The notes: a model not told the origin generated them from the sequence alone. A stretch of 64,000 bases of DNA from Xanthomonas melonis (GCF_020783655.1 NZ_JAJGQH010000009.1:62001-126000); one strand, 5' to 3'; positions 35,282 to 46,133 are shown, counted from the first letter of the stretch. Numbers and translations: made by a program.

Positions 35282-36099
35282 GGGGAGTGGTTGTTGTTGG
35301 TGACCCTCGGCACAGTAGCAAATTCGCCGTCGGCGTCGTCGACGATGACCGGATTGGCACGCACGCGGCGATACTCGCGCCAGACGTGGCCATAGGCCCA
35401 CACCTGCCTGACCACGTGCGAGGTGATGTTCCACAGATCTCGCACCAGCCGGAAATGGCTCTTGCGGAAGGTGCCGGGCGCGCTGCCGGCATAGCGGGTC
35501 TCGATCGGCACTGCCACTACCCGCGCACCGGCCTGGCGGGCGGCGGAGATCAGCAACTGTGCTTCGAACACGAAGCCTTCGCCGGGCACGTTCGGAAGGG
35601 TGAACACCGAGGCCGGATACAGCCGTTGACCGCTCTGGCTGTCCACCAGCCGGAAACCGCAGCCCCAGGCGATGCCCCAGTCGCCGAAGTCGTTGCCGAT
35701 GCGGCGGATGGTGGGCTGGGTGGCGCGTTTGCGCATGCGCGCACCGATGATCACGCAGCCTGGGTGGCGGTTGGCCGCGGCCAACAGACGTGGGAAATCG
35801 GCCGCCTTGTGCTGGCCGTCGCCGTCCATCGTCATCACTGCGCGCATGCCCAACTGCTGGGCCTTGGCAAAGCCACTGCGCAGGGCGGCACCCTTGCCCA
35901 TGCGGTGCGGATGGCGGAGCAGCGTCACCGGCAGGCCGGCGATGCATTCGGCAGTGCCATCGTCGGAACCGTCGTCGATCACGATGACGTTCGGGCAATG
36001 GGTCAACGCGTCGGTGACCACCTCGTGGATGCGCAGCGCCTCGTTCAGGGCCGGCACCAGGATGGCGGTGTCTTCGCGGGTCAGCGGCAGCCGGCTCAT
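35278..36099 (-). CDS. Family 2 glycosyltransferase
   Basis: This 273-residue GT-A fold enzyme begins AILVPALNEALRIHEVV and has VIVIDDGSDDGT, GKGAALRSGFAKA and the metal-binding DGDGQH motif (DxD-like). A C-terminal amphipathic region follows, without obvious membrane helices. It resembles dolichyl-phosphate-sugar synthases and pigment-locus glycosyltransferases, and probably adds a sugar to the pigment or its lipid carrier. Both ends overlap neighbours by ATGA, indicating strict co-translation. Confidence 0.87.
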   Translation of the reverse strand: MSRLPLTREDTAILVPALNEALRIHEVVTDALTHCPNVIVIDDGSDDGTAECIAGLPVTLLRHPHRMGKGAALRSGFAKAQQLGMRAVMTMDGDGQHKAADFPRLLAAANRHPGCVIIGARMRKRATQPTIRRIGNDFGDWGIAWGCGFRLVDSQSGQRLYPASVFTLPNVPGEGFVFEAQLLISAARQAGARVVAVPIETRYAGSAPGTFRKSHFRLVRDLWNITSHVVRQVWAYGHVWREYRRVRANPVIVDDADGEFATVPRVTNNNHSP

Positions 36100-36869
36100 C
36101 GTTGAAGCTCGATGCGCAGGACGCGGCCTGGACCGGCATATAGCGCCACGCTGTCGCCGCTGCCGGCCAGCAGTTCGAACAACGGCAGCATCGGCGCCAT
36201 CGCATTGTGGGCGGCGTGCCGGGACAGCGGGGCGTCGCCGGGCGACGGAACGCCATCGTCCAGCCGCGCGTGCAGCTGCGGCTTGCCCGGTTGACCGGGC
36301 GAGCCGAGCACCAGGGCGCCGCCGAGCAGGCCCTGGCTGGGTGCGATCCGGCCGAGCGGCCCGACCGAGCGCGCGTCGTAGCCGGCCAGCAGCACCGCCT
36401 GCACGCCGGAGGCGAGCTGCACCAGCGCTTCCAGCAGGCCTTGCGCGAAGCTGGCGTTGGACGCGCTGATCGCGGTGGCCGGCGTCATCGCGCCGGTACC
36501 GATGGTCCAGTAGCCGGCGGCGGCGTTGTGCACCGAGTTGTGGAACTTGGTCGGCGAGATCGCCAGCGGGTCGCTGGCCAGGGTGGTGCACATGTAATCG
36601 GTGATGGCCAGATCGCCATGGGTGGAGGTGAATACCGACGGCAGGCTGGCCGGGTCGCGAGCAGCGGCGGTGCAGGCGGCCAGCGCTGCCTCCAGCGATA
36701 CCGCCACCGTATCCGGTGCGCGGCGACGCTCGTTTGCGGCCAGCAGCTGCGGCGCCGGGCGAGCCGGCGTTTCCTGCGTCGCGGCCCCGTGCACGAAGGC
36801 CTGCGCCGCGTCCCAGTTGGGCAGGCCCTGGGTCCAGAAACCGATGCCTTCGATGGTGGCGGCGAGCAT
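36096..36869 (-). CDS. Ketosynthase chain-length factor, ApeC-like
   Basis: This 257-residue ketosynthase-like protein lacks the catalytic Cys-His-His set but retains thiolase-fold landmarks (SVFTSTHGDLAITDYMCTTLA, FHNSVHNAAAGYWTIG, LLAGYDARS). In aryl-polyene synthesis ApeC pairs with a true ketosynthase as chain-length factor. The TGATG overlap with the ketosynthase gene suggests a stoichiometric heterodimer. Confidence 0.85.
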   Translation of the reverse strand: MLAATIEGIGFWTQGLPNWDAAQAFVHGAATQETPARPAPQLLAANERRRAPDTVAVSLEAALAACTAAARDPASLPSVFTSTHGDLAITDYMCTTLASDPLAISPTKFHNSVHNAAAGYWTIGTGAMTPATAISASNASFAQGLLEALVQLASGVQAVLLAGYDARSVGPLGRIAPSQGLLGGALVLGSPGQPGKPQLHARLDDGVPSPGDAPLSRHAAHNAMAPMLPLFELLAGSGDSVALYAGPGRVLRIELQR

Positions 36870-38065
36870 CAGCGTGCCCGCCCGAACAGCAGCGAGCAGT
36901 TGTTGCCGCCAAAGCCGAAGGAATTGTTCATGGCGTAGTCGATCCGGGCATGGGCGTTGTCGAAGCGGATCTGCGGTCCGCAGGCGGGGTCGGGCAGTTC
37001 GCTGTTGAGCGTGCCCGGCAGCAGACCGTCGCGCAGCGCCAGCAGCGCGATCACCGATTCGACGATGCCGGCCGCGCCCAGGGTGTGGCCGGTCCAGGCC
37101 TTGGTGGAACTGGCGTGCAGGGTGTCGGGAAAGATCGCCGCCACCGCCGCCGCCTCCACACTGTCGTTGGCCGGCGTGGCGGTGCCGTGCAGGTTCAGAT
37201 ACCCCACCGCGGCCGGCGCCAGGCCGGCGCGTTCGAGTGCGCCGCGCATCGCCAGCTGCGCACCCAGGCCCTGCGGGTGCGGGGCGGACATGTGGTGTGC
37301 GTCGCTGGATTCGCCATAACCGTACAGCCACAACGCGGCGTCCGGTGCGGCGGCGGTGCGTTCGACCAGTGCAAAACCGCCGGCTTCGCCCAGGCTGAGG
37401 CCGACCCGGCGCGCATCGAACGGCTGGCACGGTTCCGGTGCCACCACCTGCAGGGAGTTGAAGCCGAACAGCACGCTGCCGCACAAGGTGTCCACGCCGC
37501 CGACCAGCGCCGCATCGATCACCCCGGCCTCGATCAGCCGCGCGGCCTGGGCGAACACCTTGGCGCTGGACGAACAGGCGGTGGCCACGGTCACCGCGGG
37601 GCCGCGCAGGCCGGTGGCGTGCTGTACGAAGTCGCCCAGCGAATGCGGGGTGTGCACGATCGGGCGTTCCAGATCCGGCGGGAAGCGCGTGCCATCGGCG
37701 TCTTCGACCAGCCGCGTGTACGCCTCTTCGCTGGCGCCGATGCTGGAGGTGGAGGTGCCGATGATCACCGCCACGCGCTCGGCGCCGTAGCGCTGCGCGG
37801 CGGCCTGCGCCGCTTCCAATAGACCGTCCTGCTGCAGTGCCAGCCAGGCCAGGCGGTTGTTGCGGCAGTCCCAGCCTTGCAGCGCATCGGGCAGGACCAC
37901 GTCTTCCACGCCATCGACGCGGCCAATCCAGCACGGCAGCGGTTGCGGTCCGAAATCGTTGCGGCGCAGGCCGCTGCGGCGCGCCTGCAATGCAGCGGCC
38001 TGGGCCGCGAGCCCGGCGCCGAGCGCGGTGGTGGAGGTATAGGCGGTGACGGCGACCGGGGCCAT
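36869..38065 (-). CDS. Beta-ketoacyl-ACP synthase (KS) of the pigment locus
   Basis: This 398-residue condensing enzyme has active-site Cys164 in [10 protein letters not shown], first His in [14 protein letters not shown] and second His in [14 protein letters not shown], ending with NSFGFGGNN. It extends the 3-hydroxybenzoyl starter with malonyl units. ATG at 38065 gives the usual FabF start. GTG at 38092 is possible and would sit about 22 bases from a TATACT -10 read at 38126-38121. It leads the leftward operon KS, chain-length factor, glycosyltransferase, halogenase-like protein. Confidence 0.9.
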   Translation of the reverse strand: MAPVAVTAYTSTTALGAGLAAQAAALQARRSGLRRNDFGPQPLPCWIGRVDGVEDVVLPDALQGWDCRNNRLAWLALQQDGLLEAAQAAAQRYGAERVAVIIGTSTSSIGASEEAYTRLVEDADGTRFPPDLERPIVHTPHSLGDFVQHATGLRGPAVTVATACSSSAKVFAQAARLIEAGVIDAALVGGVDTLCGSVLFGFNSLQVVAPEPCQPFDARRVGLSLGEAGGFALVERTAAAPDAALWLYGYGESSDAHHMSAPHPQGLGAQLAMRGALERAGLAPAAVGYLNLHGTATPANDSVEAAAVAAIFPDTLHASSTKAWTGHTLGAAGIVESVIALLALRDGLLPGTLNSELPDPACGPQIRFDNAHARIDYAMNNSFGFGGNNCSLLFGRAR

Positions 38066-38120
38066 CGGGGACGGATGTTGCGCTTGGCTCACGGTGGTCT
38101 GGCTGGCAAAAAGTGCTGGC

Positions 38121-38126
38121 AGTATA
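38121..38126 (-). promoter_or_regulatory. Candidate -10 element of the KS operon
   Basis: TATACT on the minus strand lies in the divergent gap with ycgL. A GGGACA-like -35 lies about 16 bases further up. Transcription would begin near 38114. Confidence 0.45.
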
Positions 38127-38283
38127 TCGGTGGTATGCGCATGTCCCAGCGCCGGCACGACTGAACGCGTCGGTCATGTGGCTGACGCGGCTGGAGTTTT
38201 TCGCATCGGCCGCGCTTTCGCCATGGCCGCAATTGGGACACAATCGACGCGACCTACCGCTCTTCGAGCGCGATCACGCGCGC

Positions 38284-38544
38284 ATGCACGCCTACGTCTA
38301 CAAAAGCCAACGCAAGCAGGACACCTTCGTCTACCTCGCCACTCGCGACGATTTCGCCGGCCTTCCTGCTGCCGTGCACGCGCAGCTGGCGCCGTTCGCC
38401 TTCGTGCTGGAGGTGGCGTTGACGCCGGAGCGCCGGCTGGCGCAGGCCGATGCCGCCACGGTGCGCGAGGCGCTGGGCAAACATGGCTTCTACCTGCAGC
38501 TGCCCAAGACCGTGGTGCTGGCGGGCGAGTGCGACCATGACTGA
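38284..38544 (+). CDS. YcgL-domain protein
   Basis: This 86-residue protein is diagnostic of the YcgL family: [19 protein letters not shown] at the start, then [33 protein letters not shown]. The function is unknown. The ATG at 38284 gives the family's usual length; the frame is open further upstream without a ribosome site. Its last eight bases overlap the ankyrin gene. Confidence 0.9.
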   Translation: MHAYVYKSQRKQDTFVYLATRDDFAGLPAAVHAQLAPFAFVLEVALTPERRLAQADAATVREALGKHGFYLQLPKTVVLAGECDHD

Positions 38545-41500
38545 TCCGCAACGCGCTGCGCGCCTGCGCACCGTCGCGCTGGCGGGTGCGGCCGGCGTGG
38601 CATTGACGCTGTTGGGCGGACTGGGCGGTGGCCTTGCCGCGCTGAGCCTGTGGCTGGCCCAGCCGGCCTTCGCGCTGGCGGTGTCGTGGGCGCGCGGGAC
38701 ACGTGCGCTGCCGGCGCAGCCGCGCGCCATCGCGCAGGCGCTGCCGCCGCTGCTGGCGATCTGGGGCGTGGGCCTGCTGGCGCTGGCCGCATTGATCAGC
38801 TGGCCGCTGACCGCCCTGCGCGACAGCGGCAGCCTGGCCGCTGCGCTGGCCTTGAGCGTGGCGATCAGCGCCGCGCTGTTGGGCCTGTGGCGAACCTGGC
38901 CGTTGTGGGGCGAGGTGGAACGCGACGGCGGCGCACTGGCGCCACGCTGGCACGCCTTGGCCACCCAGGAACTGCATGCCTGGCGCGGCCTGCTGGCCGC
39001 GGCGCTGGTCCTGGCGATGTGCACGCTGTGCGCGACCCTGGCCTGGCCGGGTGGCGTCTCCGACGGTCTGCGCTGGGGCCTGGCGATCGCCGCCTGCCTG
39101 GCGTTGCCGGCCGCCCATCTGCTGTTGCAGCGGACCGCCGCGCCGGCACGTAGTGCTGCACCGGCCGCTCCGCAGGCCGCCGATTTCTTCAACGAAGCGG
39201 CGGCCGAACCGCGCCCGCTGGAGCCGGTGGCACGGCATCAGCTGGTGCCCGAGCTGTTCGAGGCCGCGCGTAGCGGCCGGGTGGACCGCGCCCTGCAACT
39301 GCTCGACGCCGGCGCCGACCCGCAGGCGCTGCCATTGCCGGAATGGCGCGACCAGCGCAGCCTGCCGGCGCTGGCCGCCGTGCTGCCGGATCTGCGCCTG
39401 CTGCGCGAACTGATCGTGCGCCGCGTGGACGTCAACCAGCCGCATCGCGGCATGACCCCGTTGCTGGCGGCCACCCGCGACAGCTGGCATGGCCGTCCGG
39501 ATGCGGTGATGACGCTGCTGGCCAATGGCGCCGACCCGCGCGCCAGCGACAACGACGGCAATACCCCGCTGCACCACGCGGTGCGCAGCTCCGATCCGGG
39601 CGTGGCCGCGCTGCTGCGCGATGCCGCCGCCGAGCTGGACGCGCTCAACCACGACGGCCACTCGCCATTGGCGATGGCCTGCCAGGTCGGCAACTGGCGG
39701 TTGGCGAAGTTCCTGCTGGAGCGCGGTGCGCAGTCCGAACCGGAGGGTGGCGCGCCGGTACTGCTGGCCGCGGCCGGCACCGAAGAGGACGATCCGGCCG
39801 GCGTGCAGTTGCTGCTCAAGCACAAGGCGCGCGTGGATGCGCGCGACCGCCAGCGCCGCAGCGCCCTGCACGAAGCCGCGCTGGCCGGCCACGGCGACAT
39901 CGTCGAAGCGCTGCTGTCGGCCGGCGCCAATCTGGAAGCGCGCGATCTGCTCGGCCGCACCCCGTGGCTGGATGCCGCCCGCCAGGCGCGCAGTGCGGTG
40001 CTGGAGCGCCTGGTGGCGCGCAAGGCCGACGTGCTGGCCATCGATGGCGAAGGCCGCAACGCGGTGATGCTGGCCTGCGCCGCCGACAGCGTGTCGCCGG
40101 CCTTGATCCGCCGCCTGCTCGACCTGCAGGTACCGGCCGCCGCTGTCGATGCGCACGGCCGCCGTGCGGTGGACGTGGCCGCCGAAGCCGGGCGCTGGGC
40201 GATCGTGCAATTGCTCGACCCCGCCTACCCGCTGCCGGCGGCGGTCAGCGATGCGCCGGGCGACACGCCGGGCGTCGCCGTGCTGCCCGACCGCCCGCCG
40301 CTGGTGCTGCTGCGCGAAGGTCTGCAGTTCGGCCAGCGCGACGGACTGAACGCCCTGGCCCGGCTGTGCGGCCCGGAAGAACTGGGCGGCCTGCTGCACG
40401 ATGTGCATGTGGCCTTGAACGCCGAGGCGGTGGATTGGTTGCTGCGTCACGGCGCCGATGCCGAAGTGCGCGACGCCTGCGGCGATGTGCCGATGTTCGC
40501 GCTGCTGTCGCGCGGGGTGGAGGCGGTACCGGCCCTGCAGGTGCTGCTGCGCCACGGGGTGTCGCCGGCTGGCGCGGGCGGCCTGACCCGGCTGCTCAGC
40601 GCCTGCGTCCAGCACGATGCCGCCTCGCGTGGGCTGGAACAGTTCGCGCTGGAGTTGCTCGAGCGTGGCGCCGATCCGTTCGCCCCCTCGGCCGCCGGTG
40701 ACCCGCCGCTGTCGCTGGCGGTACGCCTGGGTTGGCTGCGCCTGCAGCAGTGGTTGCTGGAACACGGCGTGGACCGCGAGGCGCGCGACAGCCATGGCAT
40801 GACCGCGCTGCACCTGGCCACCGCGCTGGGCCGCGAGGCCGCGCTGAAACTGCTGGTCACGCAGGGCGCCTCGCCGGACGCACGCGCCGCCGACGGGCAG
40901 ACGCCGTTGGGCGTGGCGCTGTCGATCGGGCGGCGCGATCTGGCCGACTGGCTGGACTGGCGGATCTGGCCACTCCCGCGTCGCGCACTGCGCGAGGCCG
41001 ATCTGCCAGCTGCGGCGATGACCGGCGACACCGACGCGGTGCGTCGCCTGATCGATCTCGGCCTCACCGTCGATGCGGTGGATGCGCAAGGCTGCACCGC
41101 GCTGCTGCGCGCGGCCGGCGGCGGTCACCTCGGCGTGGCGAGCCATCTGCTCGGCCGTGGCGCCGATCCCCAGCGCGCTGCCCATAGCGGGGCCACCCCG
41201 CTGTCGGCGGCGGTGAGCATGCGTCAGACCGAGATCGTGGCGGCCCTGCTGCAGGCCGGCGCGCAGATCGAGCATCGCCTGCCGGGCGGGGTCACCGTGC
41301 TGATGCTGGCCTGCGCCCTGGGCCTGCCGGATATCGTGGCGCGTCTGCTCACCGCCGCGGCCGATGTGCACGCCACCGACGACCAGGGGCTGGCACCGCT
41401 GCATTGCGCCGCGCTATACGGTTTCACCGCACGCGATACCACCCGCCTGCTGGCCTTGCTGGACACGCTGCTGCTGGCCGGTGCCGACCCCGAACACCTG

Positions 41501-41857
41501 GCCGGCGGCCGGGTCAGCCCGCTGCTGCTGTTGTTGGGTGCGCGCGCCGAACCGGGCACCGCCTGCGACGAGAAAGTGGTGTTGGCCGGGGTCGAGCGCC
41601 TGCTCGACGAAGACGTCTCGCTGGAGGTGGCCGACCAGCGCGGCTTCGGCCCGCTGCATCTGGCTGCGCTGCACGGGCTGCCGCTACTGGTACAGCGCCT
41701 GCTGCGTGCCGGCGCCGACGCCGACCGGCGCGATGCGCTCAACCGCACCCCTCGCGAGATCGCCATCATGCGCGGCTTCATCGATGTGGCCGGCCAGTTC
41801 GAACCGGCGTTGCCGGGGGTCTCCTCGATGGCGCGCTTCCTGCGCGAAGGCCGCTGA
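38537..41857 (+). CDS. Membrane protein with long ankyrin-repeat domain
   Basis: This 1106-residue protein has an N-terminal membrane region of about five helices (residues 10-200, for example [18 protein letters not shown] and [14 protein letters not shown]). About 20 ankyrin repeats follow (230-1100), recognisable by [53 protein letters not shown] and [16 protein letters not shown]. It is probably a membrane-tethered protein-interaction scaffold; the partner is unknown. The start at 38537 overlaps ycgL by eight bases. Two non-repeat stretches (about 560-620 and 800-850) interrupt the solenoid. Confidence 0.88.
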   Translation: MTDPQRAARLRTVALAGAAGVALTLLGGLGGGLAALSLWLAQPAFALAVSWARGTRALPAQPRAIAQALPPLLAIWGVGLLALAALISWPLTALRDSGSLAAALALSVAISAALLGLWRTWPLWGEVERDGGALAPRWHALATQELHAWRGLLAAALVLAMCTLCATLAWPGGVSDGLRWGLAIAACLALPAAHLLLQRTAAPARSAAPAAPQAADFFNEAAAEPRPLEPVARHQLVPELFEAARSGRVDRALQLLDAGADPQALPLPEWRDQRSLPALAAVLPDLRLLRELIVRRVDVNQPHRGMTPLLAATRDSWHGRPDAVMTLLANGADPRASDNDGNTPLHHAVRSSDPGVAALLRDAAAELDALNHDGHSPLAMACQVGNWRLAKFLLERGAQSEPEGGAPVLLAAAGTEEDDPAGVQLLLKHKARVDARDRQRRSALHEAALAGHGDIVEALLSAGANLEARDLLGRTPWLDAARQARSAVLERLVARKADVLAIDGEGRNAVMLACAADSVSPALIRRLLDLQVPAAAVDAHGRRAVDVAAEAGRWAIVQLLDPAYPLPAAVSDAPGDTPGVAVLPDRPPLVLLREGLQFGQRDGLNALARLCGPEELGGLLHDVHVALNAEAVDWLLRHGADAEVRDACGDVPMFALLSRGVEAVPALQVLLRHGVSPAGAGGLTRLLSACVQHDAASRGLEQFALELLERGADPFAPSAAGDPPLSLAVRLGWLRLQQWLLEHGVDREARDSHGMTALHLATALGREAALKLLVTQGASPDARAADGQTPLGVALSIGRRDLADWLDWRIWPLPRRALREADLPAAAMTGDTDAVRRLIDLGLTVDAVDAQGCTALLRAAGGGHLGVASHLLGRGADPQRAAHSGATPLSAAVSMRQTEIVAALLQAGAQIEHRLPGGVTVLMLACALGLPDIVARLLTAAADVHATDDQGLAPLHCAALYGFTARDTTRLLALLDTLLLAGADPEHLAGGRVSPLLLLLGARAEPGTACDEKVVLAGVERLLDEDVSLEVADQRGFGPLHLAALHGLPLLVQRLLRAGADADRRDALNRTPREIAIMRGFIDVAGQFEPALPGVSSMARFLREGR

Positions 41858-41877
41858 GCCGGCGCGGCGGCGCCCCG

Positions 41878-42198
41878 TTGCGGGTGCTGTTCGTCTGCAG
41901 CCGCAACCGCCTGCGCAGCCCCACCGCCGAACGCGTGTTCGCCGACTGGCCCGGCGTGCAGACCGCGTCGGCCGGGCTGGCCGCCGATGCCGAGCTGCAG
42001 GTCACTCCCGAATTGCTGCACCAGGCCGATCTGGTGCTGGTGATGGAGCGCCGCCACCTGCAGCTGCTGCGCAGGCGCTTCGCCGCGCACCTGCGTCACT
42101 GCCGCGTGGTGTGCCTGCAGATTCCCGACGACGACGCCTACATGGACCCGGCACTGATCCGCCGGCTGGAACACACGGTGCCACCGCTGCTGCGTTGA
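41878..42198 (+). CDS. Small protein-tyrosine-phosphatase-like protein (COG4551)
   Basis: This 106-residue protein begins, after a TTG start, RVLFVCSRNRLRSPTAE. It carries the Cys-x5-Arg-Ser phosphatase loop (Cys7, Arg13) and a later acidic IPDDDAYMDP segment where the general-acid aspartate would sit. It is shorter than classical low-molecular-weight phosphatases (about 150). The start is uncertain because no ATG is available: TTG 41878 or GTG 41884. It begins 21 bases after the ankyrin gene and is probably in its operon. Confidence 0.75.
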   Translation: MRVLFVCSRNRLRSPTAERVFADWPGVQTASAGLAADAELQVTPELLHQADLVLVMERRHLQLLRRRFAAHLRHCRVVCLQIPDDDAYMDPALIRRLEHTVPPLLR

Positions 42199-42276
42199 CC
42201 GGGCGGCTCGTAACCTGATCCAGACACCGCGCATGCAAGACTGGTGGTTCTTTCGCAGGAAGGAAGCCTCCCGACG

Positions 42277-44076
42277 ATGAGCGTGCGTATCGAGGACCAC
42301 GCCATGCTGGGCAACTGCCACAGCGCGGCCCTGGTCGACCACCGCGGCACCATCGCCTGGCTGTGTCTGCCAAGGTTCGACTCCGATGCGGTCTTCGCCT
42401 CGCTGCTGGGCGACGAGCAACACGGGCAATGGGCGCTGGCGCCCACCGCCGACTACCGCAGCGAACGCGCCTACGAGGACGACAGCCTGGTGCTGTGCAC
42501 GCGGTTGATCACCGACAGCGGCACCGTGGAACTGGTCGACTTCATGGCGGCCAGCGAGAACGGCGAGATCCACCAGCATGTGGTGCGCATCGTGCGCTGC
42601 GTGCAGGGCGAGGTAGCGATGCACATGCGGTTGACCCTGCGCTTCAACTACGGCCGCACCGTGCCATGGGTGACGCGGATCGTCGACGGCATCCGCGCCA
42701 TCGCCGGGCCCGACCAGCTCGCCCTGCGCTCGCCGCAGGAGCTGCATGGCCAGGACCTGGGAACCGAGGCAGATTTCACCCTGCGCGCCGGCCAGAGCAC
42801 CTGGTTCGTGCTCAGCCACGGCGCCTCGCACCTGCCCGCTCCGCCGCCGATCGATCCGCAGCAGGCGCTGCACGCCACCACTGCGTTCTGGCACGGCTGG
42901 GCGCGGCGTTGCACCGATGTGGGCCCGTGGACCCAGCAGGTGCGCCGCTCGCTGGTGGTGCTCAAGGGCCTGAGCTATCTGCCCACCGGCGGCATCGTCG
43001 CCGCCCCCACCGCATCGCTGCCCGAACATCTGGGCGGCACCCGCAACTGGGATTACCGCTACTGCTGGCTGCGCGATTCGGTGTTCACGCTGATCGCCTT
43101 GCTGCAGGCCGGTTATCGCGACGAGGCGGCCTCGTTTCGCGACTGGGTCCAACGCACCATCGCCGGCTCGCCGGACCAGCTGCAGGCGCTGTACGGCATC
43201 GGTGGCGAGCGCCGCCTGCAGGAATGGGAAGCGCACTGGCTGCCCGGCTATGAGAATTCCGGGCCAGTGCGGATCGGCAACGGCGCGGTGGACCAGTTCC
43301 AGCTCGACGTCTATGGCGAGCTGATCGGCGCGTTCCATTACGCACGCGAGAAGGGGGTGACGCCGCCGCCGGACGACGACGGCTCCTCGGCCGCCTTGCT
43401 GGAGAACATCCTCGACACGCTCGAGGATCTGTGGCGGCAACCGGACGAAGGCATCTGGGAAATCCGCGACGAACGCCGCCACTTCGTGCATTCCAAGGTG
43501 ATGGCGTGGCTGGCCTTCGATTGCGGCACGCGCGACGGCATCACCAACGCCGATGCCGACAAGCGCGCGCGCTGGGGCCGGATCGCCGAGGAAATCCGCG
43601 CAGAGGTGCTGGACAAGGGCGTGCATCCGGATGGCCACTTCGTGCAGAGCTACGGCTCCGAACGCCTGGATGCTGCTTTGCTGCTGATCCCGATCGTGGG
43701 CTTCCTGCCGCCGGACGATCCGCGCATCGCCGCCACCGCCGATGCGATCGCGCGCGAGCTGACCATCGACGGCCTGGTCGAACGCTATCGCGCCGACGAC
43801 AGCGCCGACGGACTGCCGGCCGGCGAAGGCACGTTCCTGGCGTGCAGCTTCTGGCTGATGGAAAACTACGCCTTGATCGGGCGCACCGATCAGGCGCGCG
43901 CCTTGCTCGAGCGGCTGCTCGGCTTGTGCAACGACGTGGGCCTGCTCGCCGAAGAGTACGACCCACGCGCCAAACGCATGCTCGGCAATTTCCCGCAAGG
44001 GTATTCCCACGTGGCCCTGGTCAATGCGGCGCTGCGCCTGCATGGACGCATGGGCGAAAAGGAAACGCATCCATGA
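42277..44076 (+). CDS. Glycoside hydrolase family 15 protein (glucoamylase/trehalase-like)
   Basis: This 599-residue protein has the GH15 signature RNWDYRYCWLRDS and the C-terminal GLLAEEYDP segment with the catalytic glutamate. The N-terminal beta domain includes IEDHAMLGNCHSAALVDHRGTIAWLCLPRFDS. No signal peptide is visible, so it acts in the cytosol, releasing glucose from a maltodextrin or trehalose-like substrate. An AGGAAGGA ribosome site supports the ATG at 42277. The last four bases overlap zwf, linking glucose release with the pentose-phosphate or Entner-Doudoroff route. Confidence 0.9.
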   Translation: MSVRIEDHAMLGNCHSAALVDHRGTIAWLCLPRFDSDAVFASLLGDEQHGQWALAPTADYRSERAYEDDSLVLCTRLITDSGTVELVDFMAASENGEIHQHVVRIVRCVQGEVAMHMRLTLRFNYGRTVPWVTRIVDGIRAIAGPDQLALRSPQELHGQDLGTEADFTLRAGQSTWFVLSHGASHLPAPPPIDPQQALHATTAFWHGWARRCTDVGPWTQQVRRSLVVLKGLSYLPTGGIVAAPTASLPEHLGGTRNWDYRYCWLRDSVFTLIALLQAGYRDEAASFRDWVQRTIAGSPDQLQALYGIGGERRLQEWEAHWLPGYENSGPVRIGNGAVDQFQLDVYGELIGAFHYAREKGVTPPPDDDGSSAALLENILDTLEDLWRQPDEGIWEIRDERRHFVHSKVMAWLAFDCGTRDGITNADADKRARWGRIAEEIRAEVLDKGVHPDGHFVQSYGSERLDAALLLIPIVGFLPPDDPRIAATADAIARELTIDGLVERYRADDSADGLPAGEGTFLACSFWLMENYALIGRTDQARALLERLLGLCNDVGLLAEEYDPRAKRMLGNFPQGYSHVALVNAALRLHGRMGEKETHP

Positions 44077-45875
44077 ATGAGCAACAGACCACGCCGCCCT
44101 GCATCATCGTGGTGTTCGGCGCCCGCGGCGACCTGACCCGGCGGCTGGTGATGCCGGCGCTGTACAACCTGCGCCGCTCTGGCGCCTTGGGCGAGCAGTT
44201 CGCCATCGTCGGCATGGACCACGGCGACATCAGCGAGCGCGCCTGGCGCACCAACATGGGCAAGGCGATGACGCAGCTGCTGAGCAGCCGCGATGCCGAA
44301 TTTCAGGCCGATGCCTTCGATACCGCCACCTGGGACTGGCTGCGCGAACGCATGCATTACCTGCGCGGCGACTTCACTGACCAGGGCGCCTATCAGGCGC
44401 TGGGCGGCGTGCTGGACAAGCTGCACAAGCGCTACGGCACGCAGGGCAACGTGCTGTTCTACTTGGCCACCGCCGCGCGCTTCTTCGAGCCGGTGTTGCT
44501 CAACCTGGGCGAAGCCGGGCTGGTCCGGCAACGCGAAGGCGAGGGCTGGCGCCGCGTGATCGTGGAAAAACCCTTCGGCCACGATCTGCCCAGCGCCGTC
44601 GCGCTCAACGCCACCGTGGCCAAGGTGCTGCACGAGGATCAGGTGTTCCGCATCGATCACTTCCTGGGCAAGGAAACGGTGCAGAACATCCTGGCGTTCC
44701 GCTTCGCCAACGGCCTGTTCGAGCCGGTGTGGAACCGCGACCGCATCGACCACGTACAGATCACCGCGGCCGAAACCATCGGTGTGGAAGGCCGTGGCCG
44801 CTTCTATGATCCCACCGGCTGCCTGCGCGACATGGTGCCCAACCATCTGTTCCAGTTGCTGGCGATGATTGCGATGGAGCCGCCGGCCGCCTTCACCACC
44901 GAGGCCATGCACCGCCGCCGCGCCGAGGTGATCGAAGCGGTGCGCCCGATCCGGCCGGAGGATGTCGTGCGTGGCCAGTACGCGTCCGGCGCGGTCAACC
45001 GCAGCGCCGTGCCCGGCTATCGCGAAGAAGACACCGTGCCCGAGGATTCGGACACCGAAACCTATGTGGCGATGAAACTGCAGGTCGACACCTGGCGCTG
45101 GGCCGGCGTGCCGTTCTATCTGCGCACCGGCAAGCGCCTGCGCGAACGCACCACCGAAATCGCGATCCGCTTCAAGCCCGCACCGCTGGCGCCGTTCCGC
45201 AGCACCGAAGTTGGCGGCTATGGCCCCGACTGGCTGGTGCTGCATATTCAACCTGATGAAGGCATCTCGCTGCAGTTCGACGTCAAGCGCCCGGGCGCGC
45301 AGGTCGCATTGGCGCCGGTACGCATGGACTTCCGTTATCGCGACTGGTTTCCCAAGGAATACACGGTGGGCTACGAGCGCCTGCTGCAGGACTGCATGAA
45401 CGGCGAAGCCGGCCTGTTCCAGGACGCGGCCATGGTGGAAGGCGCCTGGCGCATCGTGCAGCCGATCCTGGACGCCTGGAAACAACCGGCCAGCGACTTC
45501 CCCAACTATGCCGCCGGCAGCGCCGGCCCCTCGGCCGCCGATGCGCTGCTGGCGATGAACGGCGGCCACGCCTGGCGCGCCCTCACGCCCGGCCGCAAAC
45601 CGCCACCGCGCCGCCCGCCGGAGGTACGTGCGGGTGCCGCAACGCCGGTGAAGAAAGCCCCCAGGAAAGCTGCGAAAAAGACCAGCAAGTCGCCAAGCAA
45701 GCGTGCCTCGCCAGCGGCTTCGGCATCGAGTGAAAGTACCGCTGGCGCCAGCCGCAAGATCGCCAAGAAGGTGGTCACTAAATACTCAAGTAAGAAGGCC
45801 GCAAGAACTCCGGCCAAGTCGCTGGGTAAATCAGCGGTAGGCAAGACGGCAAAAGCGCGCAAGCCGCGCAGCTGA
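44073..45875 (+). CDS. zwf: Glucose-6-phosphate 1-dehydrogenase with Lys/Ala/Pro-rich tail
   Basis: This 600-residue enzyme oxidises glucose-6-phosphate to 6-phosphogluconolactone with NADP. It has the cofactor motif [12 protein letters not shown] near the N-terminus, catalytic RIDHFLGKE at about 193-201, and FYLRTGKRL. The catalytic part ends near residue 500, the usual length. About 95 further residues form a basic low-complexity tail ([19 protein letters not shown] and similar to KARKPRS), resembling histone H1 or AlgP-type tails. The start is by ATGA overlap with the GH15 gene. Confidence 0.95.
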   Translation: MNEQQTTPPCIIVVFGARGDLTRRLVMPALYNLRRSGALGEQFAIVGMDHGDISERAWRTNMGKAMTQLLSSRDAEFQADAFDTATWDWLRERMHYLRGDFTDQGAYQALGGVLDKLHKRYGTQGNVLFYLATAARFFEPVLLNLGEAGLVRQREGEGWRRVIVEKPFGHDLPSAVALNATVAKVLHEDQVFRIDHFLGKETVQNILAFRFANGLFEPVWNRDRIDHVQITAAETIGVEGRGRFYDPTGCLRDMVPNHLFQLLAMIAMEPPAAFTTEAMHRRRAEVIEAVRPIRPEDVVRGQYASGAVNRSAVPGYREEDTVPEDSDTETYVAMKLQVDTWRWAGVPFYLRTGKRLRERTTEIAIRFKPAPLAPFRSTEVGGYGPDWLVLHIQPDEGISLQFDVKRPGAQVALAPVRMDFRYRDWFPKEYTVGYERLLQDCMNGEAGLFQDAAMVEGAWRIVQPILDAWKQPASDFPNYAAGSAGPSAADALLAMNGGHAWRALTPGRKPPPRRPPEVRAGAATPVKKAPRKAAKKTSKSPSKRASPAASASSESTAGASRKIAKKVVTKYSSKKAARTPAKSLGKSAVGKTAKARKPRS

Positions 45876-46088
45876 CCCGCACGCGTCAGCCATGGGCAGC
45901 ATGGTTGACGCATTCTTCGGGTTTGCGGTGGAGCGCGCCGTTTGCCGCGTCATGATGCGCCCAGGGTTTCTCAGGCACTACGTGCATCTACGTGACGATG
46001 CGTCGGATGTGTCGCGAGGGTTACGATACCGATGGCGGGAACGGTGCGCTGACTCACTGCGTGCAGTACTTGCGTGGTGAGTGCGACA

Positions 46089-46115
46089 GGCGATGCGTGC
46101 AGACCACGCATCGCC
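46089..46115 (-). terminator. Hairpin downstream of the carbonic anhydrase gene
   Basis: A perfect 11-bp stem GGCGATGCGTG/CACGCATCGCC with loop CAGAC lies about 19 bases past the carbonic anhydrase stop, in the convergent gap with zwf. It has no U tract. Confidence 0.5.
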
Positions 46116-46133
46116 GATCCGCAACGCAGGAAA

